Shown here one piece after another: positions 11,540 through 22,718 of a stretch of DNA of 64,000 nt (positions within the stretch are counted from its first letter, which is position 1; each line of letters starts with the position of its first letter). The stretch covers positions 5,394,001 through 5,458,000 of the forward strand of contig OY730169.1 of assembly GCA_963422465.1 (NCBI GenBank), read 5' to 3'. The notes beneath the pieces were generated by a model that made no database searches, was not told the DNA's origin, and saw only the letters and a program-made list of their open reading frames with translations. Origin of the DNA: Lichina pygmaea. Lineage: Eukaryota; Ascomycota; Lichinomycetes; Lichinales; Lichinaceae. The position numbers were made by a program, and so were the translations under genes.

Positions 11540-12028
11540 TCAGGCGCTGGCCGTCGGATCGATGACCGTCCGCTGAGGAAGGTCGACGTCGATGGGCGAG
11601 ACGGGGCTCGGCGAAACGTCGCCGCTCGCCGCGGGCAGATGCCGCTCCGTGAGCGAACGCTCCGTGGCAGGACGGTCGGCAATGTCGCGCTTGCGGGCCG
11701 AGCTCCGGAGCGCCGTGATCATGTGGTCCTTGTCGTCGAGTCGGGCCCGCAGATCGGCAATCTCGTTGTCTTTCTCGAGCAGCACGGCGTTGACGTCGAC
11801 CTCGTCGCTCGCTCCACCGCCACCGCCACCGCCGCTGTCACCGCTGAGGTTGTTGAGCTTGTGCGTGGGCGAAAAGGCGCGCGAGATGCGCGAGTGGCTG
11901 GACCGACGGGCCTGCAGCAGGCGCTTCTCCAAAGTCGTGATGTAGCGGTTCTTGTCCGACAGATTGGCCTGCAGGGCCCGCACCTGGGTCGCCAGCGAGG
12001 CCGTGCCGTCGCCGTACTCGCCGACCGA

Positions 12029-12071
<43 letters not shown>

Positions 12072-14692
12072 GGACCGGGCTCGCCCACGAACGTGGCCGA
12101 GAGCGGCGCCGAGGCGGAGCCCGTCGAAGCGGCCCGGCCCAGCACTTCGCCGTTCGGCCCGACGATGGAGCGCGTCGTCGTCGTCGTCGTCGTCGTCGAC
12201 GACGATCGAGCCGAGACGGGCGACATCGGCGTATCCGTCTGGTGGCGCGGCACGGCGCCGTAGGCGCCCAGCGTCAGCAGGTGGCTCCCGCCAGCGTTGA
12301 CGCCGGTCGACCTGGAGCACAGGATCAGACGGTTGAGGTGCTCGATCCGCTCCTTGAGCGCCGTCCGGGCGAGCTGCATCTCGAGCATCTGTTCCTCGTG
12401 ACGCTGCGTCACCTCCTTCTCGCGCAGGCGCTCATCCTCCTCGCGCTTCTCCTTGGCCTGGGTCTCGAGCTGGTGCCGCAGCCCCTGGATCTCCATGCGG
12501 TACCGATCCAGCAAGGCGCGGCTGGCGGCGTCGCCGCCGGCGCCGGCGCCGCCAAAGGCCTCCTCGGCCCGCTTCGCGTGGCTCACGATGTTGTTCTTGG
12601 CTCGGGCCGCGAACTTGAGGGTGTTGAGGGTCTCGGCCGTGTGGGCGCCGGCGGCGGCGCTGCTCCCGTTGGCGCCGACCTGGATCGTGCACAGGATGCT
12701 GATGAGCGAGTTGCCCGAGAGGGCCGGTTGCAGCAGACGGGTCAGCTTGCTGTCGCGGTACGGCAGGTGTTGGCCGTCCTTGTCGCCGCCGCCGCCCTTT
12801 CCGTTCCTGTCCTTGGTGCCGGACAGCCTCGCGATGACGGTGCCGAGCGTGAGCAGGCTCTTGTTGATGTGAGCGCCTTCCTGGCGGCGCTCCTTGCTCT
12901 CGGCAGCCCGCTCGGAGCCGGCGAGGTCGATGAGGCTCAAGGTCGAGACGCGCACGCCGCCGGGGACCAGGGCCGCTCGCTTGCTCTCGCGGCCGGTCTG
13001 GGCCAGCTGCCGTTCGCGGCTCTCGACGACGATCTGGACGACGGCGTGGCTGCGCGAGCTGCGCACGTTGTACTGGGTGCTGCTCGTCCGGCGCGCGAGG
13101 TCGCCGCGGGCGATGACGCGCAGCAGCTGCGTCGGGCTCTGCACGATCTCCTCCTTGAGCGGGCTCGCGTAGACGCCGCGCTTGCCGTCCTCGCGCAGCT
13201 TGATCTCCTCCTGCTGCTGCTGCTGCTGCTGCTGCGCCGCGGCCGCGGCGCCGCCGTTGTGGCCGAAGCCCGACGTGACGGACACCGACAGGAGATCGTA
13301 GATCTTCTCGTTGTAGATCTCGAGGTAGCTGACCCGAAGCAGGAACTCCCGGTTCGGCGTCTCCCGGATGTAGGAGAAGATGTCGGTGATGGCGAGCGGG
13401 ATGACGCCGGGCGACGAGGCCGTGCCCTGCATCGAGAAGGTCTTGCCGGTGCCGGTCATGCCGTAGGCGAAGACGGTGCCGTGATAGCCCTCCATGACGC
13501 GGCGTACCAACCGCTTGGCGCAGGAGTCGTAGACCTTGGCGTTCTTGTCCTGCTGGGCGAAGACGTGGTCTGGGAGGGGAGGCACGTCAGCGATCCGACA
13601 TCCATCGCGACTCGGCGCTTCGACAGTCTCGACCGTCCGAAAGGACGCGGGCGAGGGGGTGGTCGCGTTACCGTATCCGTAGGTCCCGCCCTCCTTTCCG
13701 CGGTAGGCGATGACGGACCTGCGCCCGTCCACGAGCCACTCGCCGTCGGCCCGGGCGTTCTCGCCGTTGGCGTCGGGCCGGACGCGGACGCTGACGACGA
13801 CGTTCCCCTTGCCGTCCTTGGGTCGAGGATCGGACGTCCGTTCGGCCGACGGGCCTCGGGCGGCGTTGTCGCCCGAATCCTCAAAGGTCGTCGCCGTCGT
13901 CGAGTCGGACTCGTCCACGGACAAGCACGGGCTCGGCGGACGCGACTGGAGGCTGGAGCGGGCGTCGGAGAAGCGGGAGGCTGGCCCGGTGGACATGGAT
14001 CGTCGGCCGGCGGGGCCGGCGGGGCCGGCGGGGCCGTCGGACGTCTTGCTCGCCGCAGCGGCGGAGGCGGCCAGGTTCGAGGTGCTCCCGACGCGACCGC
14101 CGCCGCTTCTCTTGAGCCGCGAGACCGTCCTCACCGGGATCACAGGCCCTTCCCTCGCGTCGTGGCCCGGCGTCGCGGCCGGAAGGTAGATGTTGCCGGA
14201 CGACAGCGGCGAGATGAGCAGGTTGGCCTGCCGCCTCGCGGCCTTCGGAGGTTGGGGAAAGGCGGCGAGGCTGACGGATCGCCTCACGTCCCTGGCGGCG
14301 GCCACGGATCCGGCCGCGGATCCGGCCTTCGAAGGTCCGTCCGACCGTGACTTGGTCACGGACGAGGAAAGCGTGGGCGACGACGGCACCGCGTCGTTGT
14401 TGGCGGCCGGATCCGACGTCGCGCGCACCGAGGGCGACATGCCGCGCGGCCGGCGCAGGCCCGACGGCGACACCTCGTCGCTCGGGGACGGTCGGGGCAG
14501 CGAGGTCGTCATGGCGGCGTTGGCGGCCGAGGCGGTGATGATGGAGATCATGGTCGAGTGGGGGTCCTTGGACGACCAGACGAGGCTTCTGCGGCGAGCC
14601 TTCGACGATGGCAACGGGGGCAGAGCCGTGGTCGGGGGGCCCAGAGCCGGTCGCGAAGACGCGATGGGAATTGCCGTCGCCGCCGCCATCAT
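11540..14692 (-). CDS. kipA: Kinesin-7 family motor (KipA/Kip2-like)
   Basis: Proposed exons are 14692-13672 and 13569-11540, giving 1016 residues. The 102 nt intron is divisible by three and open, but its removal gives GYDHVF, the normal motor sequence. A Ser/Pro-rich N-terminus of about 295 residues precedes the motor. Motifs are VVVSVRVRP (near 298-306), P-loop GMTGTGKT (377-384), switch I NVRSSRSHAV and switch II LIDLAGSE. The block SKLTRLLQPALSGNS follows. The EGYHGTVFAYGMTGTGKTFSMQG wording is close to fungal KipA, a plus-end motor that carries polarity and microtubule-tip factors. A polyGln run sits in the motor and a 14-Asp run in the tail, and the tail has predicted coiled coils. The gene has a G24 run 10-33 nt upstream of its ATG. 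Confidence 0.88.
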
Positions 14693-14701
14693 TTCCCCTT
14701 T

Positions 14702-14725
14702 CCCCCCCCCCCCCCCCCCCCCCCC
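14702..14725. repeat. C24 homopolymer in the kinesin 5' leader
   Basis: Twenty-four C on the + strand form a G24 run in the kinesin transcript, ending 10 nt before the start codon. Such a run could form a G-quadruplex and reduce scanning; that is inference. Confidence 0.75.
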
Positions 14726-17700
14726 TCCCCTCTCCCTCTCTCTCTCCCTCTCTCGCTTCCGCTACGCAGCAAACGCTGGCGGCCTGGCTGGCTTCCTGTT
14801 CCTGCTTGTCGCCTCGCTGGAACCAGCTTGGGTCTATTTCGTTATCATGCAGATGCAGGTCCGTAAGCGACACCCGATCGACGCATCACACCACAGGCCG
14901 GGGCCGGTTTCCTGACCGACTCGAGGAAACGTGAGGCGGCGGAGGAAAGCACGATGGACGAGAGAGAGAGAGAGCGACGAGCAGAAGAAGGAGAAGAAGA
15001 GGAAGAAGAAGTAGGTTGGGTCCGACCTCGAGGAAAGCTGCTTCGACGTTTTCCGCGGCGCTATCGGGCGATGCCTGCGCTTCGGTAGTTATGTAGGTCG
15101 ATCAGTCGTTCGGCGTCAATCTGCAGTGGCCACGACAAGGCGAGTACGTGTCTACTCTGTATGTATGTATCGTCGATGGATATGCGGTGGAACGACGGTC
15201 GCAAGGAAGGAGGAACGAAGGGAGGAAGGACGGAGGGAAAGAAGGGAGTCACGCAATGCGATTTCCATTCTACGCCGTCCGGCTGCACCTTCAACTGCCG
15301 CGATATCCCCTTTGCTGCTGGATACTGCACCAGCCTGCCTACCTACGGTATGTACGTTACGTACTCCGCACGGAACATACGTTACCTACATGCGTACTGC
15401 ACCGGGTAGTACGCAACTATGGATCACGTACGTACGGAAGGAAGTACCTCAGTTCCGAGCCCGACCCTCGGCCAACCCTCACCCGTCACCCGTCAAGCCG
15501 TCATCGCAAGGTCAGTTGGAGCACTGTGCTGTCCTTCGTACTGTACTGTAGCAGTCCGGCGAGATCGCGCCTGAAGTTGGAGGTGCAAGGTCGGCGGACG
15601 GTCCTCCTGCCGAATGCGGACGTTAGACCCTCTACCGTACGTGCCTGCCTCGAGCCAATCCCTGGGCGGACTCTCCCTTCACGAGACACCCCGCCCAAGC
15701 CCCCACGGCCCCTCACGAGCTTCGCGCTTGGAGGCAACGGTCGCTCGTTTCAACGCCGTCTGTGGCCCTCGGAACGACGAGAGCTGCGAGGAGCGGCTTT
15801 GTCCCATTGGCGAAGGACGCTGGCGCGACTGGAAGCGACTGGGATCCCCCTGGGATCCCCACGGATCGGCCACGGGACGGAGGCTGAAAGGGCGACGGGC
15901 CTCAACCGTGGAAGATTCTCAATTCGGTCGAGCTTGGCTCAGGGGTCAAGGTTACGGCCCTGGGGACGCCGAGGCGCTCGGATGGCCGACGGCCGTCTTT
16001 GCATTAGCCCTGGCGTGGGCTCGGGGTCGAAATTGTCCAGGCGCCGGTGCGACGCCCGCACGGCTCTGTTTCGCCCAACGATATCCCGGCGTGGCCGCCA
16101 CGGCCGGTTTGACCTGCGTTTGACTCGAATAGGACTGGTGCGTGTCCGGGACGAAGACCCATCCGATGTGCAGCGTGCAGAAGTCTTGGGGGTCTTCGAG
16201 GTCATCCTCCAGCAGATCGCGTAGCTAATGCGACTCGAGAGCTCCTGGACACTCTGCATCTGTAGAAAAGTCTTGCGGCGGTGGACGTACCCCGTGATAC
16301 TCCCGTTCTGCGCAACGCCTTTGACACGACTTTAATCTCCGTTTCCACACCACGCACGCCTATCGGGGCATGGTGTTGGTGGAAGCGACATGCAGCTCGG
16401 GAAGCAGACTTCGATCCGAAACCAAGTGGTCCGTTCCGTACGGCGATGTACGAGGCAAGCTTCTGCCCCACCGACGCTAACTTGGGCATCGCCGTGACAC
16501 CGCGCCACGGTACGGAGTATGCTGCGAGACTGCCTGACGTCGATCAGCGAAGCTCGATGATGTGACGTGATCAAGAGGTGGGGTTGGAGCCCAGGAACAT
16601 CAGACCTTTGATCATCGAGACGTGGGGGCTGTAGAGTCCAGCATCGTCCTCGATTTCCGGCATTCCGAGGACCGGTCGAGCAGGGATATCCTCGACGACC
16701 AACTGCCGCCGCGAGCCATCCTCAGAGACTGCTTCTAGAACGACACGCCGTTGCTAGCTTCAGATGGCAGGCTGAGTTAGCCAAGGGGGGAGGGGGGGTG
16801 GAGAAGTACGTAACCGAGCCTTGTGGTCCACCTACTGTACGTAACGTACTCCCTCCGCTTGTACGAGGTAGGCTCCTCTGCTCAAACAACATCCTCAACG
16901 GAGGACGGGCCAAGGAGATCCAACGTCGACATCTGTACTCGTAAGTCCGTTCTCACGGACCACAGCAATCACACGCTTCGCACCGTACCTTCCGTATCCA
17001 GATCGGTGACGAGCCAGCTCGTGAGCCAATGTCGCTGCCCTGGCAGTTTCTGACGAGCAATTGAGCTCGGACCCAGCCTGAAACATGCGTACCGTACAGC
17101 AACTTACTGTTCGTACATGTCATGATGGCTCCAGTTGCAAACAACTGGAGCAGGAACGATGGATCGACAAAAAAGCAATCCGCCGAGCACGAAAGAGAAG
17201 CTCCTCCTGTGAGGACGACGTACGTAACCTCCGTACGTACGTCTGTACTTATGTCCGGCACCTTGAGCTCCGACACTGTACGGTAGTAGGTCGTTTCCAA
17301 CAGTACCGTGCGTAGTGGCTCACTCCTTCCGGCAGCGAGGACACACAAGAATAGAGAAGAGTCTTCTCGAGAAAAGTCCAAGTGGACAGATCGGTACGAT
17401 GAAGATGGGGAGTGTTTGACAAAATTGCTACCAGTAGACAGTAGGACAAGTAAGTAGCAAAATGTTGTGCTGATGATACCAGACTGTTCTTCAGAGGCCT
17501 TTGGTTCTAAAAGTCCCACCCTCCAATGCTGTTCAGGTGGAGGGGTGCTGTGTCGCAGCACTTGAAAGCGATACAAATAGAGAGCTGGCTGGGGTGAGTC
17601 AAGACTGAGACATCTCCTCAGACGAAGCTGCATGTTTCGTTCCATGCTAAAATTTAACGTAAGAAGAGAGGAAGGGGGAGGGGGGGGGGAGTTGTCGTCT

Positions 17701-18271
17701 GAAATTACGTTTCCACAATTTCTCTTTCGTAGATAACTTCCTTAGGCACATGCTGCAGAAATATATCAAAACACAAGAAAACAGTACAGTAGTAGGCAGG
17801 TGGCTGCCTGAGATCAAGCCAATGAAGAAAGTCATGCGTTTCGTGGTTCGCCCGTCTCACTCTTTAGATCCATTGATGGTGGTGCATTCCAGATGTAGGA
17901 TGTCTTCAGGATGCAAAAAACACTGGAGAGTGATAGTATACAGTTGAATCATGCAGTCGCTCCCCTCGAAGTTGAATCATCGTACGTAAGTACATCTCAA
18001 CATCTCATGTGGGCCGACACCGGCTTGGCTGGCGTTATTGTGCCATGTAAGAGGGCACGACGATGCCGTGCATGGTCCAAGAATTTCGGGTGAGACGTCT
18101 CGCGTGTTCTGGGTGCTGCGGGAGACCTCTCTTCCATCGTGCGTCGTGAGACGCCAATCGGATGACCATGTATCCCAACGAGGCAGCTGCAAAGATCTCC
18201 CTCGCGAGCTTCCCATGCACCAGCCGCATGAGTGGGTTCGCCGTCGGCCGATCCAGGAATCGAGCTCGATT
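14726..18271. other. 3.5 kb intergenic between kinesin and KIN28
   Basis: No gene supported. It starts with CT-rich sequence upstream of the kinesin. A GC-rich stretch of about 750 bp at 15460-16230 carries overlapping long frames on both strands, but none shows family motifs or clear start and splice context. GTAC-rich tracts lie near 15340-15440, 16810-16860 and 17220-17250. The last few hundred bases are the 3' side of KIN28. Confidence 0.5.
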
Positions 18272-19553
18272 TCAACGAGCCTTCGAGAAGTCGAGTTTCC
18301 GAGCGATCTTCGAGCCCCGAGAATCGTCCGCGTCGCCGCCACGTCGCTTGAGATCGTCTCCCATCCGGTCTACGCCACCTCCCTTCTTGGGAAGGTCTTC
18401 TTTCCGCGTCGGGTGCGGCTCTGCTCTCCACCACCCGTGCTCGAGCACCTGTCTTGCCGTCGGCCGTTTCCTGGGATCGAGGGACAGGGTCGACATCAAC
18501 AGCTCGACCCCCAGAGGGCCTGCGCTGCCGAAGAGACCGCTGTAGTACTCCTTGCCTTGCACGGGCCGAACTGCGTTCTGGCCCAGTGCTACGTAGTCCG
18601 GGAGCTTGGACACGCCCGACCAATTGGCTTCCGTCGGTGTTCCGACGGCCTGGCAGATGAGATCCAGCTGGTGCACGTCGGTGTTACCCGGCAGGAAGGG
18701 CGTCCGCAGGATGAGCTCGGCGAAGACGACCCCCATCGACCAGACGTCGACGGCGCCCGAGTAGTGCCGCGCGCCGAAGAGAAGCTCTGGCGGGCGGTAC
18801 CACCGCGTGATCACCTGATGCGTCATGGCCGCGTACGGGTCCGAGAAAGACCGGGCCAGACCGAAATCCGCCAGTTTGACCTCGCCGTCCGCCGCCAGGA
18901 GCAAGTTGTTCGGCTTGATGTCGCGATGTAGGATGAAGCTCTCGTGGCAGAACCACACGGCTCGCCCGAGCATGCCCATCCACGTCTTGACGTCCGCCGC
19001 ACCGTAACGGACTCCGTCAATGTCCCGAATCAGCTGCTCGAGGTCGCCTAGCGGAAGGAACTCCAGCACCAGGTTGAGGTTCTGGTTCTTGGATGAGAAG
19101 ACGGAGTGCAGCGCGATGATGTTTGGATGGGATAGTTCCTGCAGGTACTTGACTTCACGGATGGCATCCATCGTGAGGCCATCGCGGTAGTCTGCGATGA
19201 CCTTGATCTTCTTTATCGCCACCTTCTTGCTTGGGTCCGCCCTCAGATGACCGAGATAGACGATGGCGTAGGTACCCTCGCCGAGCTTCTTGTCTGTGTT
19301 CCGAGATCGGCTGAGCATCGAGGGGAGACGCAGCATGCGCAGACGGAGGGAGCTGGGTGGAGGTACCTTTCACATACTTGCGCTTGGTGTCCTCATTCAG
19401 CTGCTCTGCCAGCTCTTGATCCCCATGACCGCTTGAAGGCTGCCCGGCTGCTTCGGTCTGCGATGTGGCAGGCGGAGCGGCGGCGAGCTTGGCCTTCGAT
19501 CTCTTGACGGTGGCGTCTGGAGCCGGTGGTGGGATCGCTGGAGACACCGCCAT
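18272..19553 (-). CDS. KIN28: CDK7/Kin28 cyclin-dependent kinase of TFIIH
   Basis: Proposed exons are 19553-19367 and 19293-18272, giving 402 residues. The 73 nt GTACCT...CACAG intron joins KYVK to DKKLGEGTYA. The kinase phosphorylates the RNA polymerase II C-terminal domain within TFIIH and can act as a CDK-activating kinase. Visible motifs are GEGTYAIV (67-74), VAIKK, ILHRDIKPNN (HRD 185-187), ADFGLA (DFG 205-207) and an activation loop with MTHQVITRWYRPPELL (Thr about 220). This THQVxTRWY loop is diagnostic of the CDK7 branch. The N-terminus is a ~55-residue Ala/Pro/Lys-rich extension, common in fungal orthologues. The C-terminus ends in KIARKLDF. A TTG nine bases upstream is in frame, but the ATG is chosen. 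The gene is divergent from mS41. Confidence 0.93.
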
Positions 19554-19993
19554 GATGAGCAAATGCCAGCAAGAGAACTTCTCACGGGGAAGCCTTGCGG
19601 CCTCACCTCCCCGCCTTTCGATTGTGTCGTCGACTTGGGTAGTTACTCGCGCGGCTCGGTCTCTTAGTCATAGGATTTCCCTGCCCAGGAGCAGTAATTA
19701 AGTTACGACCAAAGTCATGAGAAACCGACAGCTGGGCGCAGGGACCAAACAGGGCCCATAATTACGGTGCGCCATAGCTTGCGATGCTCGCCGGTTGAAA
19801 ATTATCGCTCGTTCAACGTCTCGACTCCCCTTCGCACGCTTGGGTCAAGAGCTGGGCGGCAAACGTCGCATACCGTCCAGAACACTAGTAAGTGGAGATT
19901 GGTCTGGTATCTGGTGCTAGCCCAGTGCTAATCCTTGAGATAGGTCACCGTCATCACCGATCTCTCCGGCGGTGACGACCCGGTGACCCAGCC
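19554..19993. promoter_or_regulatory. Divergent promoter KIN28 / mS41
   Basis: A 440 bp gap between start codons of opposite genes must carry both promoters. I see no TATA box and no recognisable long operator. Co-regulation of the two housekeeping genes is possible but not shown. Confidence 0.45.
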
Positions 19994-20716
19994 ATGATCC
20001 TTCGACAGCATCGTCCGGGTCGGCAACTTCGCAGCCTCCTCGAGCTTTTAGCTCCTCGACGAGAGTGCGGCCGGGGTCTGCATGGGAGCGTCAAGGCACC
20101 GCCGGTTCCGCCGCCGATTCCATTCGTTCCCGACGTCCAGACGTTTCTCAAGGTCATCGGCCGAAGCTCGAGTCAGCACGCTTCCAAATTCCCAACCTGG
20201 GATGCGCTGTTCTCGCTCTCTTCGGCACAGCTACGTGAGGTGGGCTTGGAGCCCCCGCGAGCCCGGAAATACATCCTGCGGTGGAGAGAAAAATATCGGA
20301 AAGGAGAGTTTGGCGTTGGAGGAGATCTCACCGAGATCGTCGACGGGGCGGCCGAAGTCAAGATCGTCGAGGTGCCCGTACCCATCAGGCCGGGATCGGA
20401 TGGCAAGCTTGCGACCGGGACGTTGACCTCTTCGCCGGGAAAAAAGAAGGTGATCGTCAACGTCAAGCCTGGGGCGTCAGAACCACCTGTGCCGCTCGAG
20501 GAGGTGAAGCCTGTCAACCGGTTGAAGATCCGAGACGGCCGTGTCATTTCCGGACCCTACGTCTCTCACGTCAATGGCAGCGGTGGCACCGTTGCTCGGA
20601 TCACGGCCCGGGAGGGCATGTGGGAACACAAACGAGGGCGGAAGATCGATGGCGGCGAGCGGAGGAGGGCCGAGGTGCGAGCGAAGAGAAGGGCCCGCGA
20701 GAGAGCAGAGGCATAG
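19994..20716 (+). CDS. FYV4: Mitochondrial small ribosomal subunit protein mS41
   Basis: A single exon of 240 residues. The N-terminus (1-35) is Arg/Leu-rich without acids at first, a typical mitochondrial presequence. Residues 46-104 form the SAM-like mS41 domain, including the IGR motif at 55-57 in VPDVQTFLKVIGRSSS and the TWDALFSLSSAQLREVGL helix pair. The family corresponds to yeast Fyv4, a component of the mitochondrial small ribosomal subunit. The C-terminus is long, basic and Arg/Lys-rich (from about 215), suiting rRNA contact. The ATG is the first in frame and directly precedes the presequence. No intron is needed. Confidence 0.88.
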   Translation: MILRQHRPGRQLRSLLELLAPRRECGRGLHGSVKAPPVPPPIPFVPDVQTFLKVIGRSSSQHASKFPTWDALFSLSSAQLREVGLEPPRARKYILRWREKYRKGEFGVGGDLTEIVDGAAEVKIVEVPVPIRPGSDGKLATGTLTSSPGKKKVIVNVKPGASEPPVPLEEVKPVNRLKIRDGRVISGPYVSHVNGSGGTVARITAREGMWEHKRGRKIDGGERRRAEVRAKRRARERAEA

Positions 20717-22718
20717 CTTGCGGAATCCACTCTACTGTACTGTATCTCACGCCAAATCGATTCAGAACCGTACTGTCACCATATGACATCTCTTCACCGT
20801 CGAGTATTCGACAAAGAAGGCTGGCCTGCACTGTGACACCAGCGACCACTTCTCTCTATTGCTGTACGGGAGTATGCTCGACAAAGATCATCGCAAGGTA
20901 GCAAGTCTTGTATGTCCAGTAAGTCTTGTGTTTTGATAACTGGCGCCCGCTAGCAGGTACCCTACTAGCATCACCAAACGCCGGAATATAGATCTGTTGT
21001 TACGGTGAGGGCCGTACAGGTGTCGTCTGCTCGTACTGTAGAATCTCTTCGGGACGTAATCTCATGTGAGTACGATACTCGATGATTTTGCCACTGGGAC
21101 GTCGACCAATACTACCTTTATGGAAGCAAGATGGCTGGTAACAGATAGCGCATCTCTCCTTCCAGGAGTGGCGGCAAAGCCATCGGCAGGCCGTGGAAGA
21201 CTAGTCAGACAGCCGCATCGGTGGCACAGAGCCGACCAGCAAGTCTCCTTTCCCCGCCTCCGGCAACTAGCATCGTGGAGGATGACCAAACACGACAATG
21301 CATCTTCCCCACGCGCCGAAGCACTGGAACTGGGATGCAGCATTGTGTTTTCGCGTGTGATACCGCCGAAGCTGCTGGAACACTAGCGCTAGCTGAAGCA
21401 CCCGCCAAAGATGCAGAGACGAAATCAACCGACTGCTTACATGCAGCTCCCCTGTGGCTGTGCTCTCTATATTCACACGGGGTACGTAAGTACTCCGTAC
21501 GTAACGACACTCACGGACCATCTGTTCTCGTTATCGTGGATTGCCGTACGGTATGGTATTGGCATTGTCAAGCTGGACTCTTGGCACAGCCGTCTGCGGC
21601 GCAACCGAATCCCACACCACATGCAGCTCAGATTTTAAGACGGCCGGAAGACGGCTTTTCAGCCCTGCAGTCGCTGTCAGCTTTGATCATCGAGAGGCAG
21701 TGCATCGAACCTTCAAAGGCTCAAATCACCCATCTCATGCGTCCATCTTGACGAGCACGACCATCGTGGGATCGATAATCGATCAGAGAGAGGGCGAAAT
21801 AGATCTGGAAAGCTTGGGATCCATAGCAGCTCGATGATGCAAGCTTCGGGCGGTCCAGAGGAGCGAAGGGTTTTGATATCTTGATGCCCAACTGTTTCAC
21901 CGTCTGTTCCTCGACTTTGTGCCGGTGGCGGTGGTCCTAAATTTAGAACCCATCGCAGGGCTTATCCCGCTCGCGGGAAGCTCCAATGCCGCTACGAAAG
22001 TACGTTACGCACCTTGTAGCAAGAAGGTACATGCTCATGCGGCTATCTACAAAAGTGATAAGGGTAGAATGCGCGTCCATCTTTGCACCCCGACGACGAT
22101 ATGTATGTACCTGTAAAGTCCCGACGCGTCTATACCCTCGTATGAAGTACTCAAACTGGCTGCTGCGCGGTCCTTGGCCGACGGAGAGATCCTCAAAGTA
22201 AGTATCGAGTCTGATGCTACTTTTATCAGAAATCTCCGGGGCACGTATGGTACTCCGTACAGATTTCGGTTTTATCGACACGGAAAGAGCCGCAAGTCCC
22301 CCGATACGTTTCCAGAGATTTAAATGGCACAAACGCCGAGTGCGCCCTCCACCGTAACCAAAGCTGCGATGGGACGTATGAAGAAGTCTGGGAAAGGATC
22401 GCAAACACAACAGCCACATACTCGTAAATAGGACAGCGACATGGTTGAGCTTGCTGAGTAGGGGGTGCGAGCGCGGGAAGAATACAGGCTTAACCATGGC
22501 TCGAAGCTCGAGCCGGCCGGTCAGACTTGCGACCACAACGGATGCGCCTTCAAGAACCGTCCTCCTGCCCAGGATATAGCGATGCGGCTCGACTCGATTG
22601 CGCAAGCCGACGCACTTCTGGGGTCGTCGGCCAAGGAGCATGCAGCCCGCTTGTTCGCAGAGACCATCGTCTCAGCACTATGGTCGAGGCCCACCGTTGC
22701 CGCCACAGGCCGGACGCG
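20717..22718. other. 2 kb intergenic
   Basis: No gene supported. The stretch has exact GTACTCCGTAC copies at 21490-21500 and 22250-22260 and scattered short frames without family motifs. Its right end should hold the promoter and leader of the Pro/Gln-rich gene. Confidence 0.5.

Noticed and set aside
11639-14350. 903-codon frame on the + strand
   Set aside because: It is antisense to the kinesin, arises from GC-rich third positions and repeats (Val/Arg/Ala/Gly runs), and has no family motif.
15148-16224. 358-codon frame on the + strand and overlapping frames
   Set aside because: Starts in GTAC/purine-rich sequence, has no motif or credible start, and competing frames occur on both strands.
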